The notes under the pieces: model-generated
The model's input: only the letters and a program-made list of their open reading frames with translations
The model's database searches: none
Told to the model about the DNA's origin: nothing
From: an uncultured bacterium
Lineage (GTDB): Bacteria; Cyanobacteriota; Vampirovibrionia; Gastranaerophilales; Gastranaerophilaceae
DNA length: 64,000 nt
Reading direction: 5' to 3'
Assembly (NCBI GenBank): GCA_949296245.1
Contig: CASFNW010000011.1
Coordinates: forward strand, 1-64,000
Part shown: in pieces, positions 25,550 to 34,687 of the stretch
Layout of the letters: each line of letters begins with the position of its first letter
Numbering within the stretch: the first letter of the stretch is position 1
Position numbers and translations under genes: made by a program

Positions 25550-26680
25550 GTGAAATTTAACAGAACATCATTTCTTAATACACACAGAGACGCATGGGTA
25601 GAAGTAAACTTAGATTGTATAGAACATAATATCTTAGAATTCAAAAAGTATTTGAAAAAAGACGCAAAACTTTTTGCTGTTGTAAAAGCAGATGCTTACG
25701 GGCATGGTGCTGTTATGATTGCACCTGTGCTGCTGGCTTCCGGTGTGGATTTTCTCGGGGTTTCATCAATTGATGAAGGGCTGCAGCTTAGGGAAAATGA
25801 TATTACTGCTCCTATTCTGGTCTTAGGCGCTGTTCCTGTCTGGTCATTTGATAGAGCAGCACAAAATAATATTTCTGTTTCAGTATTTTCTGATGAACAC
25901 ATTGAAGCCTGCAGGCAGACTTATGAAAAGCTAAAAATTAAACCCAAAGTTCATGTAAAAATAGATACAGGCATGAACAGAATAGGTGTGAGACCTGATA
26001 GAGCTGTTGAATTTATACAAAAAATTCAACAAAGTGATTTTATAAATCTTGAAGGAATATTTACACACTTTGCAACAGCAGAGACAAAAGAACTTGCTCT
26101 AAGACAATATGAGAAATTTCACAATGTAGTACAGTCTGTTGACACAGAAGGTCTTCTTATACACTGCTGCAATACAGCTGCTGTTATAAGTTACAAAGAT
26201 TTTGATTACAATATGGCAAGAGTCGGAATAGGAATATACGGACTACAGCCGGATTTGCCTGTTGGAATACCGGCACCTGACTTAAAACCGGCAATGTCTC
26301 TTAAAGGAAGAATAACAAATATTCATACAGCACCAAAAGACGAAGGTGTAAGTTATTCTCATACTTTTGAAACCCAAAAAACAACAAAGATAGCAACGAT
26401 TCCTGTAGGATACGCAGACGGTGTGTTTAGAGGTTTGTCAAACAAGATTTACGGTATTATAAACGGCAAAAAAGTCAAACAAATCGGTAATATTACAATG
26501 GATCAAATGATGTTTGATATAACAGACTGCAATGCACAGGAAGGCGATATTATTACGCTCATCGGAAAAGACGGAAATGAAGAAATAAGAATAGATGAAT
26601 GGGCAAAAATTTTAAATACAATCCATTATGAACTAACCTGTGCCCTCAGGGTCAGACTCCCGAGAGTTTACACAAGATAG
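25550..26680 (+). CDS. alr: Alanine racemase
   Basis: PLP enzyme interconverting L- and D-alanine for peptidoglycan. 376 residues. PLP lysine K46 in FAVVKADAYGHGA, and the catalytic Tyr of the second subunit face in GVSYSHTF near 269; 'RVGIGIYG' and the C-terminal 'YELTCALRVRLPRVY' are typical. The frame opens with GTG and the Shine-Dalgarno is weak (gcgggtg). Transcribed alone; convergent with a small minus-strand gene 1 nt away. Confidence 0.96.
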   Translation: MKFNRTSFLNTHRDAWVEVNLDCIEHNILEFKKYLKKDAKLFAVVKADAYGHGAVMIAPVLLASGVDFLGVSSIDEGLQLRENDITAPILVLGAVPVWSFDRAAQNNISVSVFSDEHIEACRQTYEKLKIKPKVHVKIDTGMNRIGVRPDRAVEFIQKIQQSDFINLEGIFTHFATAETKELALRQYEKFHNVVQSVDTEGLLIHCCNTAAVISYKDFDYNMARVGIGIYGLQPDLPVGIPAPDLKPAMSLKGRITNIHTAPKDEGVSYSHTFETQKTTKIATIPVGYADGVFRGLSNKIYGIINGKKVKQIGNITMDQMMFDITDCNAQEGDIITLIGKDGNEEIRIDEWAKILNTIHYELTCALRVRLPRVYTR

Positions 26681-26681
26681 A

Positions 26682-26939
26682 TTATCCTTTTACATCAAAA
26701 CCGCCGTTAGTGCTATCAGCTCTTAATGCAGCGCCGATATTATACATCATTGCATTATACTTTGCTATCTGCATTGAAACGTTTCCGGTAAAGACATTCT
26801 GGTTTTCGTCAATAAAATTGAACAACGGCTCCCATATTCCGTTTACAGTACCGCCGGCAGTTTTTTCAATCTGTTTTATTGTTTTTGTTGGTACTTTTAC
26901 ATTAAGACCAAAAGGCTGTTTTATCAAATTATCCGCCAT
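26682..26939 (-). CDS. Small hypothetical protein (85 aa)
   Basis: Starts MADNLIKQPFGLNV with 'ggggtg' 10 nt upstream. No signal peptide. A central amphipathic helix followed by 'NVSMQIAKYNAMMYNIGAAL' suggests a coiled or oligomeric small protein. Not recognised. Tail-to-tail with alr. Confidence 0.55.
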   Translation of the reverse strand: MADNLIKQPFGLNVKVPTKTIKQIEKTAGGTVNGIWEPLFNFIDENQNVFTGNVSMQIAKYNAMMYNIGAALRADSTNGGFDVKG

Positions 26940-27296
26940 ATTTTTGTCACCCCTGTAGCTGTTCTAACCAGTATATCGACCTTACCTTTTTTAAACTTTA
27001 ATAATTTTTTATAATTTGTAAAGAAATGTATATTAAAATAATTGTTAACTTTTGTAAAAATAAATTTAAATACAAAATTGAAATTATAAAATTTAAAATA
27101 AATATAAAATTCACATATTAAACAAAAACATTTTTATTATTAAATAAAAAATCGTATTTTCAAAGCAGGCTTCAAAAATTTTAACATTTATAAGTAGCAA
27201 CTTTTTTTTTGAGTGGATTTGTATTTAGAGTAAGTCTTTCATATCATAAGGTTATCAATCACCTTAGGGTTTAAAAGACATTAGACGAAAATTATT
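26940..27296. other. AT-rich intergenic region before the FKG-motif genes
   Basis: About 357 nt, extremely A/T-rich, with no ORF and no repeat of the R1-R3 families. A weak hairpin aaggt...acctt lies at about 27247-27264, shortly before the ATG at 27297. Promoters for both divergent genes must lie here, but no -10/-35 pair stands out from the background. Confidence 0.5.
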
Positions 27297-28997
27297 ATGA
27301 TTAACAAAATAAGTTTAAATAATCAGGAAGTTTATAAAAAAGACACAGGGCTGTCTTCATATAATAACAATGTAAAACAGGGTAACCCTTCTTTTAAAGG
27401 ACCTGTTGAAGCTGCAACGGCGGTTTTGCAATTTTGCAATACAAACCCTATGGCGGGTGTTTCTCTTATAGACATGGTAACGGCTATTGCACCGAGAACT
27501 ATTGTAGATGCAAAGACTAACGGTTTTGCAGCTGCTGAAACATTCAGAAGAGAATCCTCCGGATTGATTGTTAACTGTTTAATCCCCGGCTTTATCGTTC
27601 TTGGGGTAGCCAAAGCATTAGAAGCTTTTGGTTTCGGTGAAAAAGGCTTATCAAAAATGTGGGCAAATCAAGAAGCTCTTGAAACTTTCCAGCAGCATTT
27701 CCATGACATAGAAAATACTCCGGATGCTGCCGGCAAATTTGTGGATTCGCTTTTAAATGATGCCAAAGTATTAAACAATGCAAATCCAAAGCCATGGACA
27801 CCTTTGAATACAAAGGATTTGGAACAGGAAATAACAGAATACAAACGTGTAATCCAAGACAATGTAAAAGACAAAAAAATTGTTAAAGCAGCAAGAGACG
27901 GATTATACAACAAAATTCTTGAAGTAACCGGCGGTGCGGAACATATCAAAATCGGAGCATACAAAGAAGTTGTCAAAGACGGTGCTAAAGTCTTTGAAAG
28001 AACAGGTGAAAAAGTTTACCATGACAATATTACTACACTGCTCAGAGATGCTGTTGAAGTCGGACAAAAATTCATTCATGAACACAAATGCGACAATAAA
28101 GAAATTGCAAATTTCGTGAAAAAAGCAACAAAATTTGTTAACCAGAAGAGCCTTTTGGGTCTTGCTATTGTTATCCCTCTGGCAGCTTCAATGCAGTCTA
28201 TAAACAGATGGATTACAAAAAAATCTTCCGGACAAGAAGGTGCTCCTATCTATAAAAACTTTGGCAAAGGCAAAGAAAAAGAAGAAATGTCACCGGCGCA
28301 AAAGTCTGCTTTCTGGACTAAAAAAATCGGTGCGGCAGGCTTAATGGTTGGTGTAGCATTGCTGTCAATGATGAAAAAGCCGAGTCTTAAGATGCTTCAA
28401 TTTACAAAAAATATGCCGTCTATGGACCAGTGCAGATGGATTGCGACAGCTACATTTGCCAGCCGTATGCTTGCATCTGAAGATGAAAACGAATTACATG
28501 AAGTTACCTGGAGAGACATTGCTACATTCAGCAGTTTGTATTTCTTGGGCGATTATGTGTCTAAAGGTGTCGGAACAATAATTCAAAAAGTAAAAGGTAT
28601 TCCTATGTTGAATTACATGACGGACAAGCCTGATACCAAAAATCCGCTCAAGAAATTCTGGTTCTGGGTAAAAGATACTAAGCTCAAGAGCTTTGATGAA
28701 GCAAATGCAATAAAAGACGGAATTGTAAAAAATGGCGAACAAATAATAAAAGAATACAAAGGCGGAGCGAAAGCAAAAGGTCTGCGCGCAATATGCGAAG
28801 TAAGCTCTCTTAGCTTTTCTATGCTGGTTCTCGGTATTCTTGTTCCATGGTATGTACGTAAAGAAACAGAAAGAAAAGAAGAATTAAAACTTAAAGAAAG
28901 GTTGAAAAATTTAATCTTTTATCCTTCAATAAATTCTACTGGCAACAAAAAAACTTTTCAGGCGTTTGGTATGATGATGCATCAAATGCAAAAATAA
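27297..28997 (+). CDS. Large hypothetical membrane protein with NPSFKG motif, paralogue 1
   Basis: 566 residues, no known family recognised. The N-terminus is polar and Asn-rich with NPSFKGPVE at 30-38. Hydrophobic segments at about 84-106, 285-305, 345-362 and 515-538 suggest a multi-spanning membrane protein with long Lys-rich soluble loops. It is a paralogue of the next gene; shared blocks in the same order are PRTIVD, FRES(S/A)G, the 'P(S/T)MDQ' helix, G(D/G)(Y/F)VSK, and a C-terminal KTF(Q/S)AFG. It is 16 nt upstream of its paralogue, hence co-transcribed. Function unknown. Confidence 0.7.
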   Translation: MINKISLNNQEVYKKDTGLSSYNNNVKQGNPSFKGPVEAATAVLQFCNTNPMAGVSLIDMVTAIAPRTIVDAKTNGFAAAETFRRESSGLIVNCLIPGFIVLGVAKALEAFGFGEKGLSKMWANQEALETFQQHFHDIENTPDAAGKFVDSLLNDAKVLNNANPKPWTPLNTKDLEQEITEYKRVIQDNVKDKKIVKAARDGLYNKILEVTGGAEHIKIGAYKEVVKDGAKVFERTGEKVYHDNITTLLRDAVEVGQKFIHEHKCDNKEIANFVKKATKFVNQKSLLGLAIVIPLAASMQSINRWITKKSSGQEGAPIYKNFGKGKEKEEMSPAQKSAFWTKKIGAAGLMVGVALLSMMKKPSLKMLQFTKNMPSMDQCRWIATATFASRMLASEDENELHEVTWRDIATFSSLYFLGDYVSKGVGTIIQKVKGIPMLNYMTDKPDTKNPLKKFWFWVKDTKLKSFDEANAIKDGIVKNGEQIIKEYKGGAKAKGLRAICEVSSLSFSMLVLGILVPWYVRKETERKEELKLKERLKNLIFYPSINSTGNKKTFQAFGMMMHQMQK

Positions 28998-29013
28998 AAA
29001 AACAGGTTAAGAT

Positions 29014-30792
29014 ATGCTATCACAAATTACACCCTATAAAATACAACCGCAAACATTAAAACAGAATAAAAATAATAAAGATAACAAAACAAACCCGAGT
29101 TTTAAAGGCCCTGTTGAAATGGGTACACAGGTGCTGAATTTCTTGAATACAAGCCCTGCTATCGGTGCGGTGTTTGTTGACTTTTTCTCAATGGTTATGC
29201 CAAGAACCATTGTTGACTTTTCACGTTCTAAAGATGCTGGACTGGAAACAGGATTTAGAGAATCAGCAGGTACAATTAATCATGCAATGGCAGGTATAGT
29301 AGGTCTTGGCGCCGGTTATGCAGTATCCGCAGCCTTTAATAAAGCTAATGGCGTAAAGGCACATCTTTTGTTTGCTAACAGTGATACAATAGATACATTT
29401 GGACAATTAATGGCTGACAGCGTTGCTGACGGTAAGTATGATGCTAAAAAATATTGGAACCAATTTTTTAAAGGTCTGGAAGGCTTAAATACAACAGAAG
29501 GTGCAAATACCTGGAAAACTTTAAGCAAAGATTCTGCTGAAAAAGCTGCACAAATAATGATTGATGCTGGTACAGAAAAGTATAAAGCGCCAAAATCAGC
29601 AATTGCTAAAGCCATTGAAATTGTTACAGGTGAAACAGGTGCAGGCTCTACATTTAAAGTTAATTTTGTTAAAGAAGCAAATGATAAAATTGTCGACAGA
29701 ATACCTACAAAAATTGAAGGTTCTATTGATAATCTCATTGGCAATGCATATGCAATGAGAAAAACAGTATTGGACAAAGCTGCACATGATAGAACAGAAA
29801 TTGTAGAAAACCTTGAAAAATTTCTGAAAGGAATAAAAGGCAGAAAATCGGCAACCGTTGCGGCAGGTCTTGCTATTCCGGTTATCATTGGTATGTCATC
29901 TCAACCGTTTAACAGATATCTTACAAAAAAGCGTACAGGTTCTGACGGATTTGTCGGTGTAGAAGGAAGAGAACCGGATAAATCATTCGGTTTTAAAGTA
30001 TTAAAAACGGTTCTTGGTTTAGGTCTTGGTACTGCTATGGTATCTTGCATATTAAAAAACCCTCTTGCACTTGTTAAAAAAGGTGCACTAAAAGCCTGGA
30101 AAGAAGCACCTGCAGAAATTGCCAAAAAACTTCAATACAAAGGCGCTGTACCCACTATGGATCAATTTAAGTTTATCTACGGCTTGACAATTATGAGCCG
30201 CATATTTGCTGCGCGTGATAAAAATGAAACACGTGAATCCGCAATCAAAGATAGTCTCGGCTTTGCAAACTGGTTGATTTTGGGCGGTTTTGTTTCTAAG
30301 CTTGCAGCAAAAAAATTCAACGGTATAGTAAACTTTGACCCAAAAACACAAGGTGAGGGATTGTGGAACTATATCACAAAAGCTGTAGAAAAAACTCATG
30401 AAGAACTACTTTATCCTGCTTTAAAAGATTTAAATATAAGTATTATGGACGGAGATAAAAAGATTCCGTTCAGAAAATTGATGAAAGAAGTCGAAAAAAT
30501 AGCCCGTAACCAGAATGATAAAAATTCCAAAATTGCACAAGCAGCCATTAAGAAGTTAAAATACAAAAACTATATACAGCTTCTGGGATATCTATACTCC
30601 GGAGTAGTTCTTGGCTGGGGTATTCCAAAACTAAATATAGCAATTACAAATGCTGTAGAAGGCAAAAAAGGTAAAAAATCCGGCAATAAAAATGTATTAC
30701 AGGATAAGATGAAAGTTATGTCTGCTCCTCTTGCACAGCCGGTAGAGCCTGCCAGCAAAACCTTCTCTGCTTTTGGTGCTTATCTTAACTAG
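29014..30792 (+). CDS. Large hypothetical membrane protein with NPSFKG motif, paralogue 2
   Basis: 592 residues. NPSFKGPVE at 27-35, then the same architecture as the preceding gene. Hydrophobic stretches occur at about 90-108, 285-300, 330-350, 420-435 and 530-550. Identity outside the shared blocks looks low, so the duplication is old. The C-terminus KTFSAFGAYLN parallels KTFQAFGMMMH of paralogue 1. Basic and Lys-rich overall; no enzymatic motif is visible. The pair may form a hetero-oligomer, which is inference from tandem placement. Confidence 0.7.
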   Translation: MLSQITPYKIQPQTLKQNKNNKDNKTNPSFKGPVEMGTQVLNFLNTSPAIGAVFVDFFSMVMPRTIVDFSRSKDAGLETGFRESAGTINHAMAGIVGLGAGYAVSAAFNKANGVKAHLLFANSDTIDTFGQLMADSVADGKYDAKKYWNQFFKGLEGLNTTEGANTWKTLSKDSAEKAAQIMIDAGTEKYKAPKSAIAKAIEIVTGETGAGSTFKVNFVKEANDKIVDRIPTKIEGSIDNLIGNAYAMRKTVLDKAAHDRTEIVENLEKFLKGIKGRKSATVAAGLAIPVIIGMSSQPFNRYLTKKRTGSDGFVGVEGREPDKSFGFKVLKTVLGLGLGTAMVSCILKNPLALVKKGALKAWKEAPAEIAKKLQYKGAVPTMDQFKFIYGLTIMSRIFAARDKNETRESAIKDSLGFANWLILGGFVSKLAAKKFNGIVNFDPKTQGEGLWNYITKAVEKTHEELLYPALKDLNISIMDGDKKIPFRKLMKEVEKIARNQNDKNSKIAQAAIKKLKYKNYIQLLGYLYSGVVLGWGIPKLNIAITNAVEGKKGKKSGNKNVLQDKMKVMSAPLAQPVEPASKTFSAFGAYLN

Positions 30793-30922
30793 CAAGGCTA
30801 TGCCGTAATGCTTAATTTATTTTTGTGCAGAAGTAACCCACACTTAATATATCGTAATTATTTTTGAAAAATATTTCTATTTTATATATAATTCAAATGA
30901 AAGAACAAAAAAGGTTAGTATT

Positions 30923-31639
30923 ATGACAGAAAATAAACTTCCATCTGGTGTTGGCAAAAAAATTGTTGAAGCATTAAAAAAACAAGCGGAAATAGAAATT
31001 CAGCCCATACCTGACAGTTCTAAAAATAATTTGATTCAAGAATCTGTTAAAGAAAAACCTGCAGAAAATGTTATCACTGACAATATAAGTCTTGATAATA
31101 ATTTTTCGGATTTTTCACTTGCAGAAGATTTCCCGGATGAGCCGGTTGATTTTACAGACAATAATCTTGATATTGAACTGGACGAAGCAAATCAAACCGA
31201 TTTTGAACAATCATTTACACAGAATCTTAATTTTGAAGAAACGGATACTCAAATGTTTGAAGAAAAAGAAATGTTTAATGCTCAACAGCAGCCCCGTTTG
31301 AATGCTATGCCTCAACAGCAAAAAAATTATTCAATGCCTGCTAATGTAGCAGTATTAAAAAGATTGATTATGCAGCTTCCTCAAGGAGTAACAAAACAAA
31401 CAGGTGCACAAATTATTCGTCAAACGATGGAAGCACTTGGTATTTCCATGAACAGTGTTTTGAAAGAAGCACAGCAGGGACAGGACAGTCTTACTGCAAG
31501 TGCTAAAGTCTGTATGACTCAAATAGCTGAATACAAAAATAATATTAAAAGTCTTGAAAAACAGGTTCAGGATTATAAAAAACAGGCAGTTGCACTAAAC
31601 GATCTTATCAGTCTTTTTGTGTTAACTGACAGACATTAA
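30923..31639 (+). CDS. Acidic hypothetical protein with C-terminal coiled coil
   Basis: 238 residues. N-terminal half is low-complexity, acidic and Asn/Gln-rich with a Gln-rich patch (AQQQPRLNAMPQQQK), probably disordered. The C-terminal third is helical: 'YKNNIKSLEKQVQDYKKQAVALNDLISLFVLTD' has a heptad pattern. 'LKRLIMQLPQGVTKQTGAQIIRQTMEALGI' forms a separate conserved-looking helical block. No signal peptide. It may be an adaptor for the preceding membrane proteins or a cytoskeletal component; neither is shown. Ends before a bidirectional terminator. Confidence 0.65.
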   Translation: MTENKLPSGVGKKIVEALKKQAEIEIQPIPDSSKNNLIQESVKEKPAENVITDNISLDNNFSDFSLAEDFPDEPVDFTDNNLDIELDEANQTDFEQSFTQNLNFEETDTQMFEEKEMFNAQQQPRLNAMPQQQKNYSMPANVAVLKRLIMQLPQGVTKQTGAQIIRQTMEALGISMNSVLKEAQQGQDSLTASAKVCMTQIAEYKNNIKSLEKQVQDYKKQAVALNDLISLFVLTDRH

Positions 31640-31669
31640 TATAAAATTAAAATTTATTCTATAAATATC

Positions 31670-31702
31670 AAAAAAGGCTTTGCAGAACACAAAGCCTTTT
31701 TT
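31670..31702. terminator. Bidirectional terminator
   Basis: 13-bp perfect stem aaaaaaggctttg/caaagcctttttt with a seven-base loop. It lies between convergent genes, and the A- and T-runs let it work both ways. Confidence 0.9.
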
Positions 31703-31729
31703 ATCAAGAATTTTATATTATTACAATTG

Positions 31730-32413
31730 TTACCAGCTTATATTCTTCTCTTTAATAAGTCGAGCTGTACAGCCCCAGCCATCAGCTTCTTGAAACTTTT
31801 GTGCATCATCTGAATCATCTGCAGCATTATCTCCGTCTGTATTGTCTTTTGAAGAATCAGGCGGACATTTGCCTTCTGCAGGATTTACATCCCCGTTTTT
31901 CATTACATCAAAAGCATAAACATCTACACCAATCATATTAGGATCTTTTGTACCGTTTACATCAACTACAAATCTAAAACATACTTTGGATGTTGCATTT
32001 GCAGCATTACAATCATTAACAAAAGCCAGATTATAAATGGCTCCGTCAGCAGCAGTAATTGTTGTATCAGAACTAGAAAAAGTTCCGGAGCCCAGGCTGC
32101 TGTCTTCATTATTCAGAGTTTGTATCTTATATGAATTTGACGGAACACCAACTGATGGCATTATTGTCTTATATTTACTAATAATATCTGCCGCTGCATT
32201 TGATGAAGAATAACTTGTCCACATTGATATAGGACCTTCAGTTCTTTTTATTGATTTTGTAGCAGAAGATAATTCAGAATATGCTTTTAGAGCTCCTGCA
32301 ACATATGCCTTTTCATCAGAAGTTTTTTTCAATGTAGGTATAGTCATTGAAGCAATAACACCGATAATTACCAGCGTCATTAAAACTTCTGCAAGTGTAA
32401 ATGCTTTTTTCAT
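31730..32413 (-). CDS. Prepilin-type (pseudopilin-like) protein 1
   Basis: 227 residues. N-terminal class III signal: KKA|FTLAEVLMTLVIIGVIA, with Glu at +5 of the mature protein and Ala rather than Gly at the cleavage site. The hydrophobic helix is followed by SMTIPTLKK. The C-terminal part carries DVNGTKDPNMIGVDVYAF, a motif shared with its neighbours, and an Asp-rich stretch (DGDNAADDSDDA) that may bind calcium. Last gene of a tandem of four. Pilus or type II-like secretion subunit by family; no assembly ATPase or prepilin peptidase gene lies in this window. Confidence 0.85.
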   Translation of the reverse strand: MKKAFTLAEVLMTLVIIGVIASMTIPTLKKTSDEKAYVAGALKAYSELSSATKSIKRTEGPISMWTSYSSSNAAADIISKYKTIMPSVGVPSNSYKIQTLNNEDSSLGSGTFSSSDTTITAADGAIYNLAFVNDCNAANATSKVCFRFVVDVNGTKDPNMIGVDVYAFDVMKNGDVNPAEGKCPPDSSKDNTDGDNAADDSDDAQKFQEADGWGCTARLIKEKNISW

Positions 32414-32443
32414 AAGATTTTTTCTCCTATCATTATAGAGATA

Positions 32444-33331
32444 TTATTCATAAATAAAGTCAAGTGCATGTTCATCGCCGTTAATCAGTTTAGAAGAACA
32501 AGTATATCCGTCACCCGTCATATCTTTACAATCATCATTTCCGGTATGAGGAATGATGCCGTCAGTACTAACATCAAAAACAAACACATCAATACCCATG
32601 CGGTTAGGCGCTTTTGCACCATTCGTATCTACAATAATATGTCCGCATATATGAACAATGTTATTATATTTCATACTCTCCATATTAGATGCTGAAGATG
32701 AAAAATTGGGCACTGCATATGCAGGAGCACCGAATATATCAAGATGGCTCTTTGTCCTTCCGTGCTGTACTGCCGCCCCCCAATTGTTCTTATTCGCTGA
32801 ACCGGCATACTGCGCTTTAAGATCTACTGTATACTGGCAGCCGCTGTATGTTTTTGATGGGAACCAGTACATATTATCCGCGCTCTGAAAAGATACATTA
32901 CCCGATGAATCAGACAAATTAATCTCTGTCTGACCAATTTTTGCATCTGACATTTCAGCACCGGATAATTTTTTTATCTTATAACCTGCCGGCGGAATAC
33001 CGCTTTGCTGTCCTACAGATATTTTTTGTCTCAACATCCATGAAAATCCCTGGTCGGTACTATCTTTAAATACTCTTTGCCCCTTAATTGCGGCAGGTGC
33101 ATTCTGTGCATCAGACGGAACCATCCAATAAATAGGTGCTCCATACTCAGCCTTTAATGTAGCAAAGGCATTTGTTGCTGTAGAATAAGCTTTTTGCAAC
33201 GCAGCAAGGTTTGCACTCCTGTCAGCAGTTTCTTTTAATGTAGGAATAGTTAAAGCAGAAATAACACCTATAATCATAAGTGTGACAAGTACTTCTGCAA
33301 GTGTAAAAGCTTTTCTTTTTTGTTTAATCAT
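32444..33331 (-). CDS. Prepilin-type protein 2
   Basis: 295 residues, the longest of the tandem. Signal RKA|FTLAEVLVTLMIIGVISA, Glu at +5. The middle has aromatic-rich strands (MYWFPSKTYSGCQYTVDL). C-terminal motif DTNGAKAPNRMGIDVFVF, then CKDMTGDGYTCSSKLI with two Cys able to form the disulfide loop typical of pilin C-termini. 30 nt separate it from prepilin 1. Confidence 0.85.
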   Translation of the reverse strand: MIKQKRKAFTLAEVLVTLMIIGVISALTIPTLKETADRSANLAALQKAYSTATNAFATLKAEYGAPIYWMVPSDAQNAPAAIKGQRVFKDSTDQGFSWMLRQKISVGQQSGIPPAGYKIKKLSGAEMSDAKIGQTEINLSDSSGNVSFQSADNMYWFPSKTYSGCQYTVDLKAQYAGSANKNNWGAAVQHGRTKSHLDIFGAPAYAVPNFSSSASNMESMKYNNIVHICGHIIVDTNGAKAPNRMGIDVFVFDVSTDGIIPHTGNDDCKDMTGDGYTCSSKLINGDEHALDFIYE

Positions 33332-33362
33332 ATTTACCTCTTATTTTTTATATTAATATATA

Positions 33363-34019
33363 CTATTTTCCCTGATATGATTTACAACTATCAGTAGGCG
33401 TATACATCCATGGCATCTTTTTATTTCTTATAACATAAGCAGTACAAGCCCACTCAGAATTACCGTCATTTTTACCATCACCCATTGCATATACGCCAAA
33501 ATCACCGGATTTATTGCTGCCATCGCATAATGAACCGATTCTAAAACCTTGTATATCAATACCTATAGTATTGGGCGGAGCTGAGCCGTTTACATCAACA
33601 AGTGCACATCCTCCTCCACAGCTATAGCCCCCATCATGTATTTCCCAGGCCATACCGTCAGCTGTCATAAATGTAGGATTAAACTTTGCACTTTCTCCAT
33701 TAAGATTAAGCCGTTCCCATGATGTCTTGCTTCCACTAGAGATAGGCACCGTGTTCATTGCTTTTCTATAATATTCTTTAACAGCTGAACTTTTAAAATT
33801 CCAGTTGGATGCATCACCGTATACCAGTTCTGCATTACTTGTTGCAGCTGCTATTTCAGACATTGCTTTTTGAGTAGCTGCAACATATTTGGCTTCATCA
33901 GAATGATTTTTTAAAGTTGGCACTGTCAACACAGAAATTACTCCAACAACAACTAGAGTAAGTAACACTTCCGCCAGAGTAAATGCTTTTTTTCTACAAA
34001 ATTTTTTCATAACATCCAT
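33363..34019 (-). CDS. Prepilin-type protein 3
   Basis: 218 residues. Signal KKA|FTLAEVLLTLVVVGVISV with Glu at +5, followed by LTVPTLK. C-terminal motif DVNGSAPPNTIGIDIQGF preceded by a Gly/Cys cluster (YSCGGGCAL), then 'WACTAYVIRNKKMPWMYTPTD', which is close to the end of prepilin 4, marking 3 and 4 as the nearest pair in the tandem. Confidence 0.85.
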   Translation of the reverse strand: MDVMKKFCRKKAFTLAEVLLTLVVVGVISVLTVPTLKNHSDEAKYVAATQKAMSEIAAATSNAELVYGDASNWNFKSSAVKEYYRKAMNTVPISSGSKTSWERLNLNGESAKFNPTFMTADGMAWEIHDGGYSCGGGCALVDVNGSAPPNTIGIDIQGFRIGSLCDGSNKSGDFGVYAMGDGKNDGNSEWACTAYVIRNKKMPWMYTPTDSCKSYQGK

Positions 34020-34063
34020 CCTTTTTTGTTATTTTAGCGGTTCTAATAAATTTTAGTCAAGAT

Positions 34064-34666
34064 TTAAAGAGATGGACATTTTTCCATTGGCGCTTTTAGC
34101 CAAGGCATTTTGTTATATTTAATAACATAAGCAGTACAACATGCGGACCATGGGCTTTTATTAGAAGTACCGGATACCCCCTGAGGAACAACGCCGTCAT
34201 CTGTCAAATAAAATGCATGAATATCTATACCAATAACATTAGGAAGCTGAGAACCATTAATATCAACTATAAAATTCGGATTATTCGCATTTGTATCTAT
34301 TTTCCAATACATACCATCAGTACCAACAAATACATTTTCACCATTCCAAAGAGAATATTCAGTACCTGAAAAATCTGAACCTTTTAATTCCGTATTAACA
34401 GATATACCTGTATCAAAATTTATTACTTCCTTATACCATTCCGGATATTTTGATTTAGTCCAGAACATCGAGTTGCCATGTTTTGTTTCAAGTCTAACAG
34501 TCGCATCAGAAACGGTATTAAATGCTTTTTGCGTTAAAGTTACAAATTTTTTCTCTTCTGCCTCGTTTTTTAATGCAGGAATGGTCATTGCAGCAATAAC
34601 TCCGATAATAGCCAGAGTTAAAAGCGTTTCTGCAAGAGTGTATGCTTTTTTATTTAATAATTTCAT
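34064..34666 (-). CDS. Prepilin-type protein 4
   Basis: 200 residues. Signal KKA|YTLAETLLTLAIIGVIAA, with Tyr instead of Phe at +1 and Glu at +5. C-terminal motif DINGSQLPNVIGIDIHAF, then 'CCTAYVIKYNKMPWLKAP' as in prepilin 3. It starts 22 nt after the HDOD gene stop, so the four prepilins appear to be the distal part of the wecG-ftsE-ftsX-HDOD transcript. Confidence 0.85.
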   Translation of the reverse strand: MKLLNKKAYTLAETLLTLAIIGVIAAMTIPALKNEAEEKKFVTLTQKAFNTVSDATVRLETKHGNSMFWTKSKYPEWYKEVINFDTGISVNTELKGSDFSGTEYSLWNGENVFVGTDGMYWKIDTNANNPNFIVDINGSQLPNVIGIDIHAFYLTDDGVVPQGVSGTSNKSPWSACCTAYVIKYNKMPWLKAPMEKCPSL

Positions 34667-34687
34667 GGTTCAGCCTTTCAATAAAGA

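Noticed and set aside
26940-27296. Replication origin or DnaA-box cluster in the AT-rich gap
   Set aside because: No repeated TTATCCACA-like boxes were seen, and the neighbouring genes are not origin-associated.
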